A DNA stretch of 64,000 nt from Todiramphus chloris collaris (taxonomy: Eukaryota > Chordata > Aves > Coraciiformes > Alcedinidae). A program made the position numbers and the translations under genes. The notes beneath the pieces are model-generated. The model searched no databases. It was not told where the DNA came from and worked only from the letters and a program-made list of their open reading frames with translations. Of this stretch, positions 1-10,870 are shown in pieces. The stretch spans positions 4,752,484 through 4,816,483 of the forward strand of contig JANVCC010000021.1 in NCBI GenBank assembly GCA_025345505.1, given 5' to 3'. How positions within the stretch are numbered: the stretch's first letter is position 1; each line of letters opens with the position of its first letter.

Positions 1-265
1 GTATTCATGTTTAAAACAGTGTAAAACACTTTATTCTTGACTACATATAAGTTATTGTCAATATGTATTTGCTTAGTAAATTGTTGTTACTCTTAGTAAA
101 ACACAACAAGGAAAAAAGTTCCTCCTTAGGACAACAACATTTCTGACCTTTTTCTTTTCTTCTGTTATTTTTCTTTTCCCAACTTCTCTACTTCAGCCTC
201 CTCCATCTCCCTTTCATTCCTTTGACATTTCCTGAAAAATTCTCATCTTTGCCTACTTCCTAATC

Positions 266-885
266 ATAGTATCATAGAATTGTCAGGGTTGGAAGGCACC
301 ATAAAGATCATTCAGTTCCAACCCCCCTGCCAATGGCAGGAACACCTCCCACTAGAGCAGGTTGCTCACAGCCCCAGCCAGCCTGGCCTTAAACACTTCC
401 AAGGATGGGGCTTCCACCACCTCTCTGGGCAACCTGTGCCAGTGTCTCACCACCCTCATGGGGAAGAAATTCTTCCTAATGTCTAACCTGAATCGACCTC
501 TCTCTAGTTTTAATCCATTCCCTCTGGTCCTATCACTGCCTGACAGCCTAAAAAGTCCCTCCCCAGCTTTCTTGTAGCCCCCTTCAGATACCGGAAGGAC
601 ACACTAAGGTCTCCCCGGAGCCTTCTCTTCTCCAGGCTGAACAATCCCAACTCTCTCAGTCTGTCCTCACAGGAGAGGTGCTCCAGCCCTCTGAGCATCC
701 TCATGGCCCTTCTCTGGACACGTTCCAGCACATCCATAGCCTTCCTGTAACAGGGGCTCCAGAACTGGACACAGCGCTCCAGGTGAGGTCTCACCAGAGT
801 GGAGCAGAGGGGGAGAATCCCCTCCCTCGAGCTGCTGGCCACGCTTCTTTTGATGCAGCCCAGGATACAATCACTTATCTCACCA
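266..885 (-). mobile_element. CR1 LINE, 5'-truncated 3' end
   Basis: Non-LTR retrotransposon fragment. Its 3' end lies at the low coordinate: the + strand begins with tandem 'atcatagtatcatagaa' followed by 'tgtcagggttggaagg', the reverse complement of the avian CR1 terminal octamer repeat and conserved tail. Read on the - strand, the upstream part encodes the C-terminal end of the CR1 ORF2 reverse transcriptase (see the separate pseudogene entry). The copy is about 0.6 kb of a roughly 4.5 kb full element, so it is dead by 5' truncation, as is usual for CR1. The 5' edge near 870-905 is not sharp. It is close in sequence to family consensus from memory, suggesting a fairly young insertion; the subfamily is not assigned. 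Confidence 0.95.
510..885 (-). pseudogene. CR1 ORF2 reverse transcriptase C-terminal remnant
   Basis: An open - strand frame reads through motifs typical of the last part of CR1 pol: 'ILGCIKRSV', 'LVRPHLERCVQFWSP', 'VLERVQRRA' and 'GLFSLEKRRLRGDL'. In a full CR1 this region follows the catalytic palm domain; the YADD active site and the endonuclease are absent, so no activity is possible. The frame stays open from near the truncation point to a stop close to 510. The first in-track codon is GTG, not a true start, and the frame clearly continues upstream of it. It is a by-product of 5' truncation, not a host gene. Confidence 0.9.
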
Positions 886-957
886 TGAAAGCCTTGCTTG
901 TCTTGTCCATGTAAACATAGTAGGAAGGATTCATCTTGTCTAACTTTGTGTAAGCTA

Positions 958-1322
958 CATAGAATTACACAGAATTGTCACTGAGGCTGGAATAGACCTC
1001 TGAGATCATCAAGTCCAGCCTAAGACCTGACACGATGCCACCTAGCTAGACCATGTCACTAAGTGCCATATCCAATCTTTCCTTAAACACCACGAGGGAT
1101 GGCACCTCCACCACCTCCCTGGGCATTCCTTTCCAGTGTTTAATGACCCTTTCCATAAGGAAGTGCTTCTTAGTGTCTAACCTAAACCTCCCCTGGTGCA
1201 GCTTCAGGCCATGTCCTCTTGTCCTGTCACTGGTTGCCTAGGAGAAGAGTCCAGCCCCCACCTGCCTACAACTACCTTTCAGGTATTTGTAGAGAGTGAT
1301 GAGGTCTCCCCTGAGGTCGTGT
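958..1322 (-). mobile_element. CR1 LINE fragment, second subfamily
   Basis: A second antisense CR1 3' end, about 70 bp after the first. The + strand starts with 'acatagaattacacagaattgtcactgaggctgg' in its family-specific form and continues through 'gatcatcaagtccagcc' and 'ccaccacctccctgggca' to 'gtatttgtagagagtgatgaggtctcccctgagg'. On the - strand the inner end encodes 'DLRGDLITLYKYLKG', the CR1 pol C-terminus. The tail sequence differs clearly from the first copy, so this is an independent insertion of another subfamily rather than a tandem duplication. It is about 365 bp, 5' truncated and inactive. Confidence 0.92.
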
Positions 1323-2239
1323 AAACACGTTCGTGTAAAGTCCATAAGAGTAAGATTTTTTTTTCTTTCCACTCTCCAGACTCCCATAACAGTCAGTGAG
1401 CAGAATCTGGCACTTTTAGGAAATACTAGGATCAGTTCAGTTGCCTGAACATAGGTACCTAGTGCTGAACTGAGACTCGCACCCTTCCAGAGGCAAACCA
1501 TAGAGCATGACAAACTATGTTTAAGCAACTGAATTAGTCCAATTCAATTCATCTTATAGGAAACATCCAAAATAAGACAGGTGCATTGTCCCCCAGGTAT
1601 CCTACAGAAGACATCTGCACATGAGATAGTTGTCTAAGCTACTTTTACAGTCCATTGAAATCTAAGTGAATACATTCACAACAGTGTGGGAGCTATTCAG
1701 GTCACCTTCTAGTAAGCAACTATGCTTGGTCAGCCAAATCACTCCAGAAACTCTTCTGGATGAAGTAAATAGACTGCAGCTAGCTATAACAGGACTGTAG
1801 ACAGCTATATTTAGGCATCTGAAATTGCTCATCTACAATAATGAGGAGTTGTGTAACATTGTACTTAATTGAATCCCACCACTGACTTTAGGTGATTTCA
1901 GCAAGATAAATCACACCCTGCTCTCCATGAGGAGCAGCAGTGGAGTTCAGGGAGATACATAAAAGGCAGGAAATTCACATCCTTCAGTACAATTGGTTCA
2001 GTCTCAACCAGATGAGGAAGACAACACTATCAATGACGTTTGATTGAATAAAGGAATTTGCCTTTGTAACCATCAGGGTTCAAAATGTACTGCTTCTTTA
2101 CAAAAGACAGCAAGTTTGAGAGTACTGTAAACCAGCCTGTGCATTGTACACAAGGACCTCAGAGGTCTAGGTGTAACTAATAGGAGGGAGCCTTATCTAC
2201 AACTAGCATGGTCTCCCCATTTTATGTTTGTTTAGGTAA
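1323..2239. other. Unassigned noncoding sequence
   Basis: No gene or sure repeat is seen. The stretch contains phrases such as 'ttaggcatctgaaattg' and 'cccccaggtatcctacagaagacatctgcacat' that read like a decayed interspersed repeat, but I cannot assign a family. There are no long open frames with protein-like content. Confidence 0.4.
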
Positions 2240-2760
2240 GACTGAGGAAGACATTGAAGCACTGAAATTTAGAGATGGATAGAAGTTCAAGAGGTTATCT
2301 GGTTCACCTTAAAGCATAATCAATTTTTCCTTGGACATTCGTAACTTGCATTTTTCTATCTTGTCTTAAAAACCTCTAAAGTGAGGTATTACTGAAGCTT
2401 CATGGGCAACCTTCTCTGGGAATTTGTCACAACCGCAGGCTTTTTCCTAGTATCTAGGTTGATTTTTTAAAAATTAAGCCTTTTTTTCTCTGCTCCTTCC
2501 ACTGCTGGCAATGAGGAAGAAATGAGTACCATCTTTATAACTATCTTTTACATGGTAGAGGATGACTGTCATGTTCTGCCTCAGTCTCCTATTTTTCTAG
2601 ACTAAATTAATTCTCTGAACCTTTACTCACAGGTCATGTCTTCTAAACCTTATCTCATTTCTCATTCTCTCCTCTGGGCTTCTCCCATTTATCTTTCTTA
2701 AAGTGTGATGTTCAAAAGCGGACACAGAACTCCAGCCTCAACAAGGTAGGTTGGAATTGT
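2240..2760 (-). mobile_element. Ancient CR1 LINE relic
   Basis: A diverged antisense CR1 3' portion. Recognisable pieces in the expected order on the + strand are 'agagatggatagaagttcaagaggttatctggttcacc', then 'ttctctgaacctttactcacaggtcatg' with 'ttctaaacctt', then 'ctctgggcttctcccatttatc', then 'ttcaaaagcggacacagaactccagc', the antisense of the pol 'VQFW' region. Many indels break every frame. It is far more decayed than the copies at 266 and 958, so belongs to an older CR1 wave. The 5' and 3' limits are approximate. Confidence 0.75.
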
Positions 2761-5700
2761 GCTCTGTATCTTATGTGTAACAACCCTGCTAATCCCCCAC
2801 AAAATGAGAATATTTTGGGTAAGAAAATTGTGTTATCAATTTACATTTAGTTTGCAAGTCACTATGAGCCCACATTTTTGTTCTGCTTCTGCCTGGACAA
2901 CAATTCCCCACTTCTATAAAGTGCACATAAAATTTTGGATTAAAAAAAAAAAAGTGCTTCCAAATCTTAAGACTTCAACTGATTTTAAAAGTGAGTGGGC
3001 AGAATCCCAAGGGGTGCAAGATTTTCAGGTTTTCATTAGAAGAAATGTTTTTCACTTTTCAGTAAGAAAAGGAAGGGACCAAAGATCAAAAGACAAATTC
3101 CACTTACTACAACCTATTTTTCATGATGTAAATTTTTCCAGCATGTTAAACTGCTTTCAGACTTATAATTAGCTCTGGGAAGGAAGGATGGGACAGAATG
3201 AGATCATTTGACCACCTTAGGGACAACTTGTTTAAGGGATTACTGTAGAGCACTCACTAAGAGACTAAAAATTGTGTCTTACACTTCATACTCTTTCTCA
3301 TTTTTTTGGATATGGATCAAAACAGCAGCATACTATTCCAGAGCTTGTCTGGGCAGGCAACTGGAGGATATATGGAGTGAATCTTCAAGATTTGCCCTTA
3401 TTCTTTAGAATTCTGCATCTCTAATTATTAAAGAAACCTCCTAAGTTTCAGCAGATATCCTGTCTTCCCCAAAGTCAATGCTGTTTTTCTCAACTGACTT
3501 GAGTAGGACTAAGATTTTACTTTCAGATCTACAGCCTTGAGCTAGGATGAGGTTTTTTTTTTTTTTTCCATTACGGGATACAGGCTTTATTAGAATTATA
3601 ATGGTCAGTGCCTTTTAGTCATGCTGACAGCTTTCTAAACCTTATGATACCCTCTCCTTTTCTGCTCTTTCTCTCTCTCTTCTCCCTCCCAGTATCCTTT
3701 CTGTTTCCAACAGTCAGCTTCTCAGATGAAAGGGCAAGGTCAGATAGGTTTTGAAAACAAAAGAAAAACTGCAGAAAGAGAGTGGGGGCTGAGGTAAACC
3801 TTTTACTGCATTAATACTACACCCTTAAAGTGCAGCATGTAGTCAATAAGTGAGTGTGTGGGGTTTTGGTTTTGAAGCCCCTGCCCTCTGAGATGTCTAG
3901 ATCAACTTAAATCAACAAAAGATTGTTTTGAAACAGCAGAATTCTCCTGTCCCAGGATGAAAAAATAAAAACTCAGACAGGGACTTCTAAGAAGGGCTGA
4001 TTTTGTACTGCCATTTTACAATTGCATTGCAGACCATTTTTCCAATAGTTGAGTACTATGAACTTCTCTCAACTTTTGGATTTAGCTAGCTTGCATGAAA
4101 TGCAGAGGACAAAGCTGCAGTACAGGAACAAGGACCTTTTCATGCTTGCTTGGGGCAGAATTGGTATGGGACGAGCAGTGGCAAGAGCAACACAGATCTC
4201 TTGTCTCTCCTTGTTACTCCTCGGTGGTTTTAACCAGCAGGTTATTCTCATGACAGTACTCCAAAGCTACAGCCAGAATTAGCAGGTAGGTTGCTTCCTT
4301 TCAACAGTCTGCAACACTAGCATCTATTAAAAGAAATATGGAAATTAGCAGTTAAAAGTCAATGAAGTTGATAGCTCCTGCTTACCAAGTTGGTGCCTCA
4401 GTGATCAGCTCGAACAAGGAAGAGCTGCACTCGACTCTTTATCAACAGCCTCAGATTTGGCAGAGTTGTATTTTGAAGTGAAACCAAAAATCCTGCGAAA
4501 AGTGACACATAGTTTAGTATGACTTCACTTGTACTTTAACCTGAATAGGGCTGAATAGAAGTTGATGATTCAGTCATATTGTGGTCTTTTGCCAAAGATG
4601 CTTTTTCAGTACAAAACACTTTCAGGCTAGAGCCTAATACCAAGCTGCATTAAAACATTGCTTCCTTGTATGTGTGTTTGTGCATGAGGGTTCTCATGAA
4701 TTTATTGTCATTCCATCATTCACAGTGACAGGCATTGTAGCTTGCTGTCATGCCATGGCACCTTACAATGATATGAACTTTAATTTTTTTATTAAGATAG
4801 TAAGTTACAATCAGTTAAAGATAAATGCCTTTGCTTAGTCTAAAAAGGAGGAAAGGCTGGCCTGCCTGCATTACTAACAGGTTAGCATGGTTGACAAGAG
4901 CCTTTTGGGATATTGCCCCACTGGTGGAAATGCTCCTGTCCCTCCTGTCACATAGTATAAAGCTATGTGATATGAAGTCATGACTTCAGAAAAAAAATAT
5001 TCCTCATAAGTAGGAACTCATCCTAGATTAATGGAGATTTTTCGAATTTAGATAGCTAAGTCTGCTCTAGTCATATTTGGTTTTCTTTTGTAGTGTGTTT
5101 CTGGACTTTTGTTGAAGAATAATGCACAACAATTATAATAATACATAATAATTCCATTGAGTGCACTGTACACTGGAAGTACTTATTTCCCTCTGTTCCG
5201 TACAGAAGGGAACCTAAGTTGAACCAGTTGAATCTTAAATGTCTAACATTTGGAATGTTAAGTAGATGTTAAGAGATGATTAATCATTTTTTTTTTTCAA
5301 AGTTTTTCTCCATTCCTCAAGCCCTTGAACCAAATTCATAGTCCTTTACATTTAAAGGCTACTAAACAGATTATCAAGGCTGGAAAACAGATCCTTGGAC
5401 CCCAGAGATACTCTTGTGAACAAGAAATTTATTTACTCATTTTTTATTACTGCTTAACTTCTTCATTTGCCTGTCTGTTTAAAACCATCTGGGTTTCTCT
5501 ATGTTCATTGTTCTTAAGTTTACATTATAAATCTTAGAGTTTTTAGCTCTTTTTCATATTAGTACTCATACAAAATGCTAAAAAGTAGGTTCTTAACAGG
5601 GATGAAAACTCAGCATTACTTAGAGCAACATCACAAGTAGTAAATGCCAGCATGTGGAGCAGGGGAGAAAAAAAAGAAAGAAAAAAATAATAATCCAAAA

Positions 5701-7137
5701 ACTTAACTCCCTTTGCTGATAAATCAACCTCAGATTCAATATGAATCATCAAACTTAGTATTACCATGATCAGTATTCACGGAAAATAAATGGTGCCAAA
5801 TATGCTTTAAGAAAAAAGAAATCTGTTTAAATGGTATTAATGGTAAGGCATACTACAGCAAGGTGAACAACACTGATAATATTAAATTAACCCAAGAGGC
5901 TCCCTAATCAGGATCCCTATGCAGAAATCTGCTTGCCAACTGTCGTTCTTTTTCCCATTGGTTTAGTTAAGGGTTGAAGTTCTTCTTGAAGTTTCTTTTT
6001 TAATCATTAGATCCCGACCTTACAGTTTTCTCTGACTACTTTCCTTCAGGCTGTCTTTGCTCCTGTCAATTTAGGATTTCCAGGGAATTATTCTTCTTTG
6101 AAATGCATATTCCAGGCTTGAAATACTGGCATATGTACACTGTAGAGTAATTGTGGAGGCCAAATGTTTAATTACACATGACAGCTGGAGCTGTAGGAGT
6201 CCGAGGCATGCTTGAAAACAACTTATGCCCTATGCAGTCTTAACGAAAAGGAACAAAATAATATATATTTAGGTTTTGTGCCACATGGTAGCCGCTGTTC
6301 TCTCTCTTTTCACAACTGAGGGTGGTTTGCAAGAAGTTCAGCTGCTTTCACTTCTGTGTACTATCTCTCTGAATACATACTTTTTTTTTTCTCCTTCATA
6401 CAGTCTAAGCACAAACTTTCAGACCATGCAATCCTGCAAGAAATGCTCAGAATTTTTGTTTCATTTCTTCCTGAGTGACAGAGAAAAGGTTTTCAGTAGC
6501 TTCTCTAATACAGTGTTATTGATACAATTTTATAAATCCACATTACTAGAAATGTCAGAATCAATGATTTGAATTCTAAAAGATAAAAGGAACATTCATA
6601 TTTTACCCTAGTACATGTGATTTTCTGAGAAATGAAGCAACTGAAATAACCTGACTTTTAAGTCTTCAGAAAATATTTATTTCAATTAGTACAAATATTT
6701 GCCCACATTTATAGACAGAGATTTGCAGACACATGAAAACACATATTTAATTCTGCTGACACAAACATGTTGTTCTTAGTAAAACAGAGGTAGAAAGTTG
6801 TTTTGTATTATCAATATATCTGTTTTCAATGTGCAGCTCTTCATTTGACATAAATTCATATAGTTTCACTAACAAAATCCCTGTGTTGATTTAAAGCAGT
6901 TGGGGGGGGTGGGTCTGACTCAATATTTGTCACAGCTTTTCTATATATACACATATATATACACATTTTAAATTATTACTTCATTGAATTATCATTATAC
7001 TTACTGTGCAAAAGGGGCTAAAATTTGATATTGAAATTTTGGCAAATCAGATTTTCTTTGTGCATTGTGTTACCTAAGCACATCTTCATTAAATTATACC
7101 GTAATATGAAAAGGATTTACTTTTTTCTTTTTTTTAG
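2761..7137. other. AT-rich unique noncoding DNA
   Basis: No recognisable gene. Holds a poly-T tract near 3554-3569, a CT-rich stretch near 3666-3700, a pair of adjacent inverted repeats at 4948-4988, a run of eight G at 6902-6909 and a TA/CA microsatellite at 6942-6966. Open frames here (up to 137 codons) lack similarity to any family I know and show AT-driven composition. Confidence 0.6.
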
Positions 7138-7168
7138 GTTCTATATCCCTACTTTACACAGGATTGAG
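7138..7168 (+). CDS. Candidate 31-nt exon (A)
   Basis: The segment is bounded by a strong 3' splice site (an uninterrupted run of pyrimidines ending in 'ttttttttag') and a strong 5' splice site ('ttgag|gtaaga'). One leading nucleotide is followed by ten codons that reach the donor in phase 0. Splicing to 7799 and then 9786 keeps one open frame to a stop at 9939-9941. Microexons near 30 nt exist in vertebrates but are uncommon, and splice-like pairs occur by chance in DNA this rich in T runs. I recognise no protein. Upstream exons and a promoter are not identified. Confidence 0.2.
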
Positions 7169-7715
7169 GTAAGATTTAATTTAGTAGTGGTGCTGTTAGT
7201 TTTTGACAGGAAAATAGCAAGCATTGTTTTAGCCCCTGAATGTTCAGTTCCATGGTGAGAAATATGTATCACTGTTGCTCAAGTGAAAAGGATATTTCAC
7301 TCCTTGCAAGGAGGAATTAATGATTATCTATAGCACTTAGATTTGCAAACAAGCAAACAAAGAACATTATTATATTTTCCCAATGTCTTTCCTGTAAAGA
7401 GAGAAAAAATGTAATTGATTTGACAAAGGAACTGTAAAGGAGTTTTGTTCAGTGGTGTTGGGAATGAAGTGCTTTGTACTTTAAGTTAAGAATGAATGAT
7501 GTTGTAACTGAGGAAGCTGAAGTGAAATTCCCACCCTTAAACAATGTGAGCACTTGACATCGTTCCTATGAATCAACAAGGTAACCAAACCTCTCTTAAA
7601 AATATAAGGCAAAATTTCAGTTTTAAACTGTGTTTCTTGAACAAAGAAGGCTTTCTCGGAGATGAGCCTGCTTTCTAAACACGTGTATCATCAAGCATAA
7701 CATTCATATGCATAA

Positions 7716-7718
7716 CTT

Positions 7719-7750
<32 letters not shown>

Positions 7751-7789
7751 TTTTTTCTTTTTTTTTAATTTCTTTTTTTTTTTTTTTTT
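7716..7789. repeat. Poly-T low-complexity tract
   Basis: About 74 bases of almost pure T with rare C and AA interruptions. It could be the poly-A tail of a lost antisense retroposed sequence, or a simple expansion. It doubles as the polypyrimidine tract of the acceptor at 7797-7798. Confidence 0.9.
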
Positions 7790-7798
7790 AACCTGCAG

Positions 7799-7828
7799 TT
7801 CCTGTGCTCTTATTCTGAGAATGTGAAG
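7799..7828 (+). CDS. Candidate 30-nt exon (B)
   Basis: Preceded by a very long T tract ending 'aacctgcag' and followed by 'gtgaag|gtaagc', both near-consensus splice sites. Its length is exactly ten codons, entering and leaving in phase 0, so it keeps the frame between candidate exons A and C. The long T tract makes any downstream CAG look like an acceptor, so this exon is the weakest link of the chain. Confidence 0.18.
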
Positions 7829-9785
7829 GTAAGCAATTCTGTTGCCTTGTGTCAAAATTATTTCAGGTTTTCCCAGGCTCTGATTACCTCTGTGTTTGGA
7901 AAAGAAGATGGGAGAGATGACTCTGAAATCCCCAACGTGATAAGGAAAAAATTAGAAATATAGCCAACAAAAGCTCTCATCTACCACTTCAAAGCCCCAA
8001 AATGAGATATGTAGAAGTTGGACTGTAAAATCTAAAAGTCATTTTTGAGAGGGAGAAAGGGAAATGCATCGTGATGAGACAGAAAAATCACATTGTAAAA
8101 ATGGCTGCTTCCAAGATTCTTCTAATGGAAGCCTGGGGACTTCCATGAGTCAGGAGTTTCCATTTGCATGTAAAACCTTGCTCACGCTCACTTCCACCTG
8201 CACATCAGGGAATGCACATAGGAGTCCATGCATACATATTTCCACAGCTTACAGTTTCCTACATCAGGGAGTTGAGGTGCACTTTGGTGCACCTCAGAAA
8301 GTAAATGTTATGACTGATCCCTTGAAGCTCTCTACTAGAAACCTTGATGGTAAGTCACCTTATTCCTTGCCCCCCTCTGAAACATTGCTGTATGCAAACC
8401 CTCCACTTCTGGTGCACAAACATCCATTCTGCTAACATTGCTCTACCCACTGCAGTATGGCTAATTTATTTTCCTCCTCTGGAAGACTGAGCTACTTGTT
8501 GAGCTGTATCTTGTGTACCTGAAGGTCTTTTATTTCAACCAAGATCAAACAAGTGTCTTTGGCATTTTCAGCCTGACATATTAATTCAGTAAGCTCACAC
8601 GAGGCAGAATGTATGGTGTCAGACAAGTCTTTTCTCTCTTAAGGAAACTTGGGTTTGAAGTTAGATCATTATAATAAAAAGTAATAGCTTTAAGCAAGCT
8701 TTTTGTGCTTTTTAAGTTTTCTGTTAGTATAGAATAACATCAAGACAGAAGGTTGTACAGTACAGAGAAAAACATCCAAGGCTGAAAACAAGAGAGATGG
8801 GAAATATTACTTTAAATTTTTGATAGAGGGAAAATACTTGCACTGATAGTGGTGTAGGGGATTGCGTGTGGTAGATGAACACATTTGTATCAGTAGGGCT
8901 GATTTTCAATATATATTTTATTTCACTACAGTCTTCCTTTTATATAGTCTTCATGAACAGCACTTCTCACTTTGTAATATAATTTTTTCACCTTTGTAGA
9001 TTATCTGAATGTTACTTTAAGTCTTCTGTTTTAGGAAACAAGAGCTGCTTCCTGATGTAAACAAAGCTCCTTGGGAAATACATGACAACATAGAGACATC
9101 GTGAAACGTTTTAATAGGTAACATTATCCGGAGTTTGGGAGTAAGCATCTCTAGACTGGTTTTTAATTCAAACCAGGCTGACGACTCCATGAGTTGACCT
9201 ATGGGCTTTGCCAGAGCCAAATAGGAATGGAGGAAGTGATGCCCCGTAAGTGAGCCTGAACACCTGTACAGGTCACTGTTGGTCTATCATGCTTAACTAA
9301 TTTTTCTCTGCCCTCTGACCTAGTTTTCCACGGTGCCATCGAGATTTATATCTTTCATCCTGCAAACCCTACAGCTGCCTTCAATTAATGAAACCAGTCT
9401 TAACTTTGTTATCTGATAAACTGAACTCAGAGTGCTATGGGAACAATTGTTTTATTATTGTATTGACAAATTATCCTATTAACGAGTGGCTACTATGAAA
9501 ATCAATTAAAATCTTGGCTGAAATACTTGAATATTACCAGAGAAGATACAAGGGGGAATTAACTACTGAGTAAATTAACTGTTATTCTATACAGTTCATA
9601 AATCAGGTGTGACCAGCACAAAATCTGTGATTTGCATTGATAATTGGAAAACAAAATTATTGGGTGAAATGTAGAGTTGTATGATAGGAGATTCCATTTT
9701 TTATTTTATAGGGACTATGACTATGTCAGTTATTTGCAACATGTTTGAGATACATTTCACAAGTTTCTGCTTCTATTTCTTGTAG
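7829..9785. other. Candidate intron / noncoding DNA
   Basis: No clear gene. An ATG-initiated open frame of 123 codons (8064-8435) has no protein similarity that I recognise. It contains a good donor-like 'gatg|gtaagt' at 8350, in a phase that would not join to candidate exon C. A perfect 10-bp-stem hairpin lies at 8273-8296. Confidence 0.4.
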
Positions 9786-9941
9786 ATATTTTCATGCATG
9801 TTGGTTGGAAATGCCAGCCTCACACCCTTTGAACTCCATAAGAAGGCAGCAGTGGTATCTCGCATGGCCAGGATGACCTACCCAAGTGTGTATGAAACTG
9901 AGATGAACTTCTTGCAGACTTACTGCATGAACTGGGCTTAA
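9786..9941 (+). CDS. Candidate terminal coding exon (C)
   Basis: A pyrimidine-rich stretch 'ttctgcttctatttcttgtag' ends at 9785 as a good acceptor. The following 52 codons are open and end in TAA at 9939-9941. Codon choice looks less AT-driven than the surroundings, and the inferred peptide has mixed, protein-like composition (for example 'VVSRMARMTYPSVYETEM' in the middle). Phase 0 entry matches candidate exon B. A possible AATAAA lies at 10661-10666. I do not recognise the peptide. It could be the last exon of an unannotated coding gene, an exon of a lncRNA, or chance. Confidence 0.22.
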   Translation: MFSCMLVGNASLTPFELHKKAAVVSRMARMTYPSVYETEMNFLQTYCMNWA

Positions 9942-10792
9942 ACCAACCTGTTGTTATGCTGAGATGCAAATTTTATTTTAAAAGGAGGGGTGGAAGGTCA
10001 GGCTGATTTGTGAAATAAGGTGGCCTCAGACAAACATAGTGTTACTTGTCTTAAAGAGTAGAAAAATCTGACTTGCAGGCTGGTTGGGTTGTTAATAGTA
10101 GATGCTACTATTGCACTAGAAAGAGGTAGTTAATACATGTTGCAGAGAGCAACAGAGGCTTCTTCTGATGCAAGCAAGGACTTGCTCTGATGCCCAGGGA
10201 AAAAGTTACAACAGTTTTTATTAAAAAAAAGAAATAATACCCTATTGAAGCACTTCAGTTAATAATCACTTGTACAATGTCTTGGGATTTAGTTCTGCCC
10301 TCTTGACACCCTTCATAAAGTACGGTTTAAGAAAAAGTAAGTAAAATTATATGTACTGTATAAAGTATACATTATACCTCAAATGATCTTAAACTATACC
10401 TTAAACTGTGCTTTGGGGAAACATAATCAGAAAAAGCAGCACCATAGAATGAGAGACAATGAAACTTCTAAAGTAAAACTATACTTTCCCTCAAGTATAT
10501 TATACTTAATGGAGTTAAGGGCTTCTAAAACCTTTAAGTGGAATCTCCAGGAAAAAAAAAAAGAAATGTTTTACTTTGTCATTGAGCTACTGTGCTTGGA
10601 GGCAGTGTAAGAAGGCATATATTTGGTTTATTTGAGGGGAGGGGAGAATGGGAGAGAGGGAATAAAATCTCCTCAGGCAAATTTGGATAGCTGAGTTGTT
10701 TTTAGATCTTGTCTCTTTTGGAGGGTAGTGGAGGGGTGGCAGAGGCCATGATTTGCTATTCTGTCACTATACATGTACATATATGGAGTGAA

Positions 10793-10870
10793 AGAGTTAC
10801 ACACACATATATATGCATGTATATATCTACACACATACATATATATTTTATATGCATATAAATACACATA
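10793..10870. repeat. TA/CA compound microsatellite
   Basis: Alternating purine-pyrimidine sequence mixing 'cacaca', 'tatata' and 'tgcatgta' units over about 78 bp. Such alternation is prone to length change and non-B structure. Confidence 0.85.

Noticed and set aside
2759..3172. 137-codon open frame
   Set aside because: Starts at the edge of an ancient CR1 relic, contains a poly-A lysine run and has no protein-like features.
8064..8435. 123-codon ATG-initiated frame
   Set aside because: No signal peptide, domain or similarity, and it includes a strong DNA hairpin. Length is within chance range for this window.
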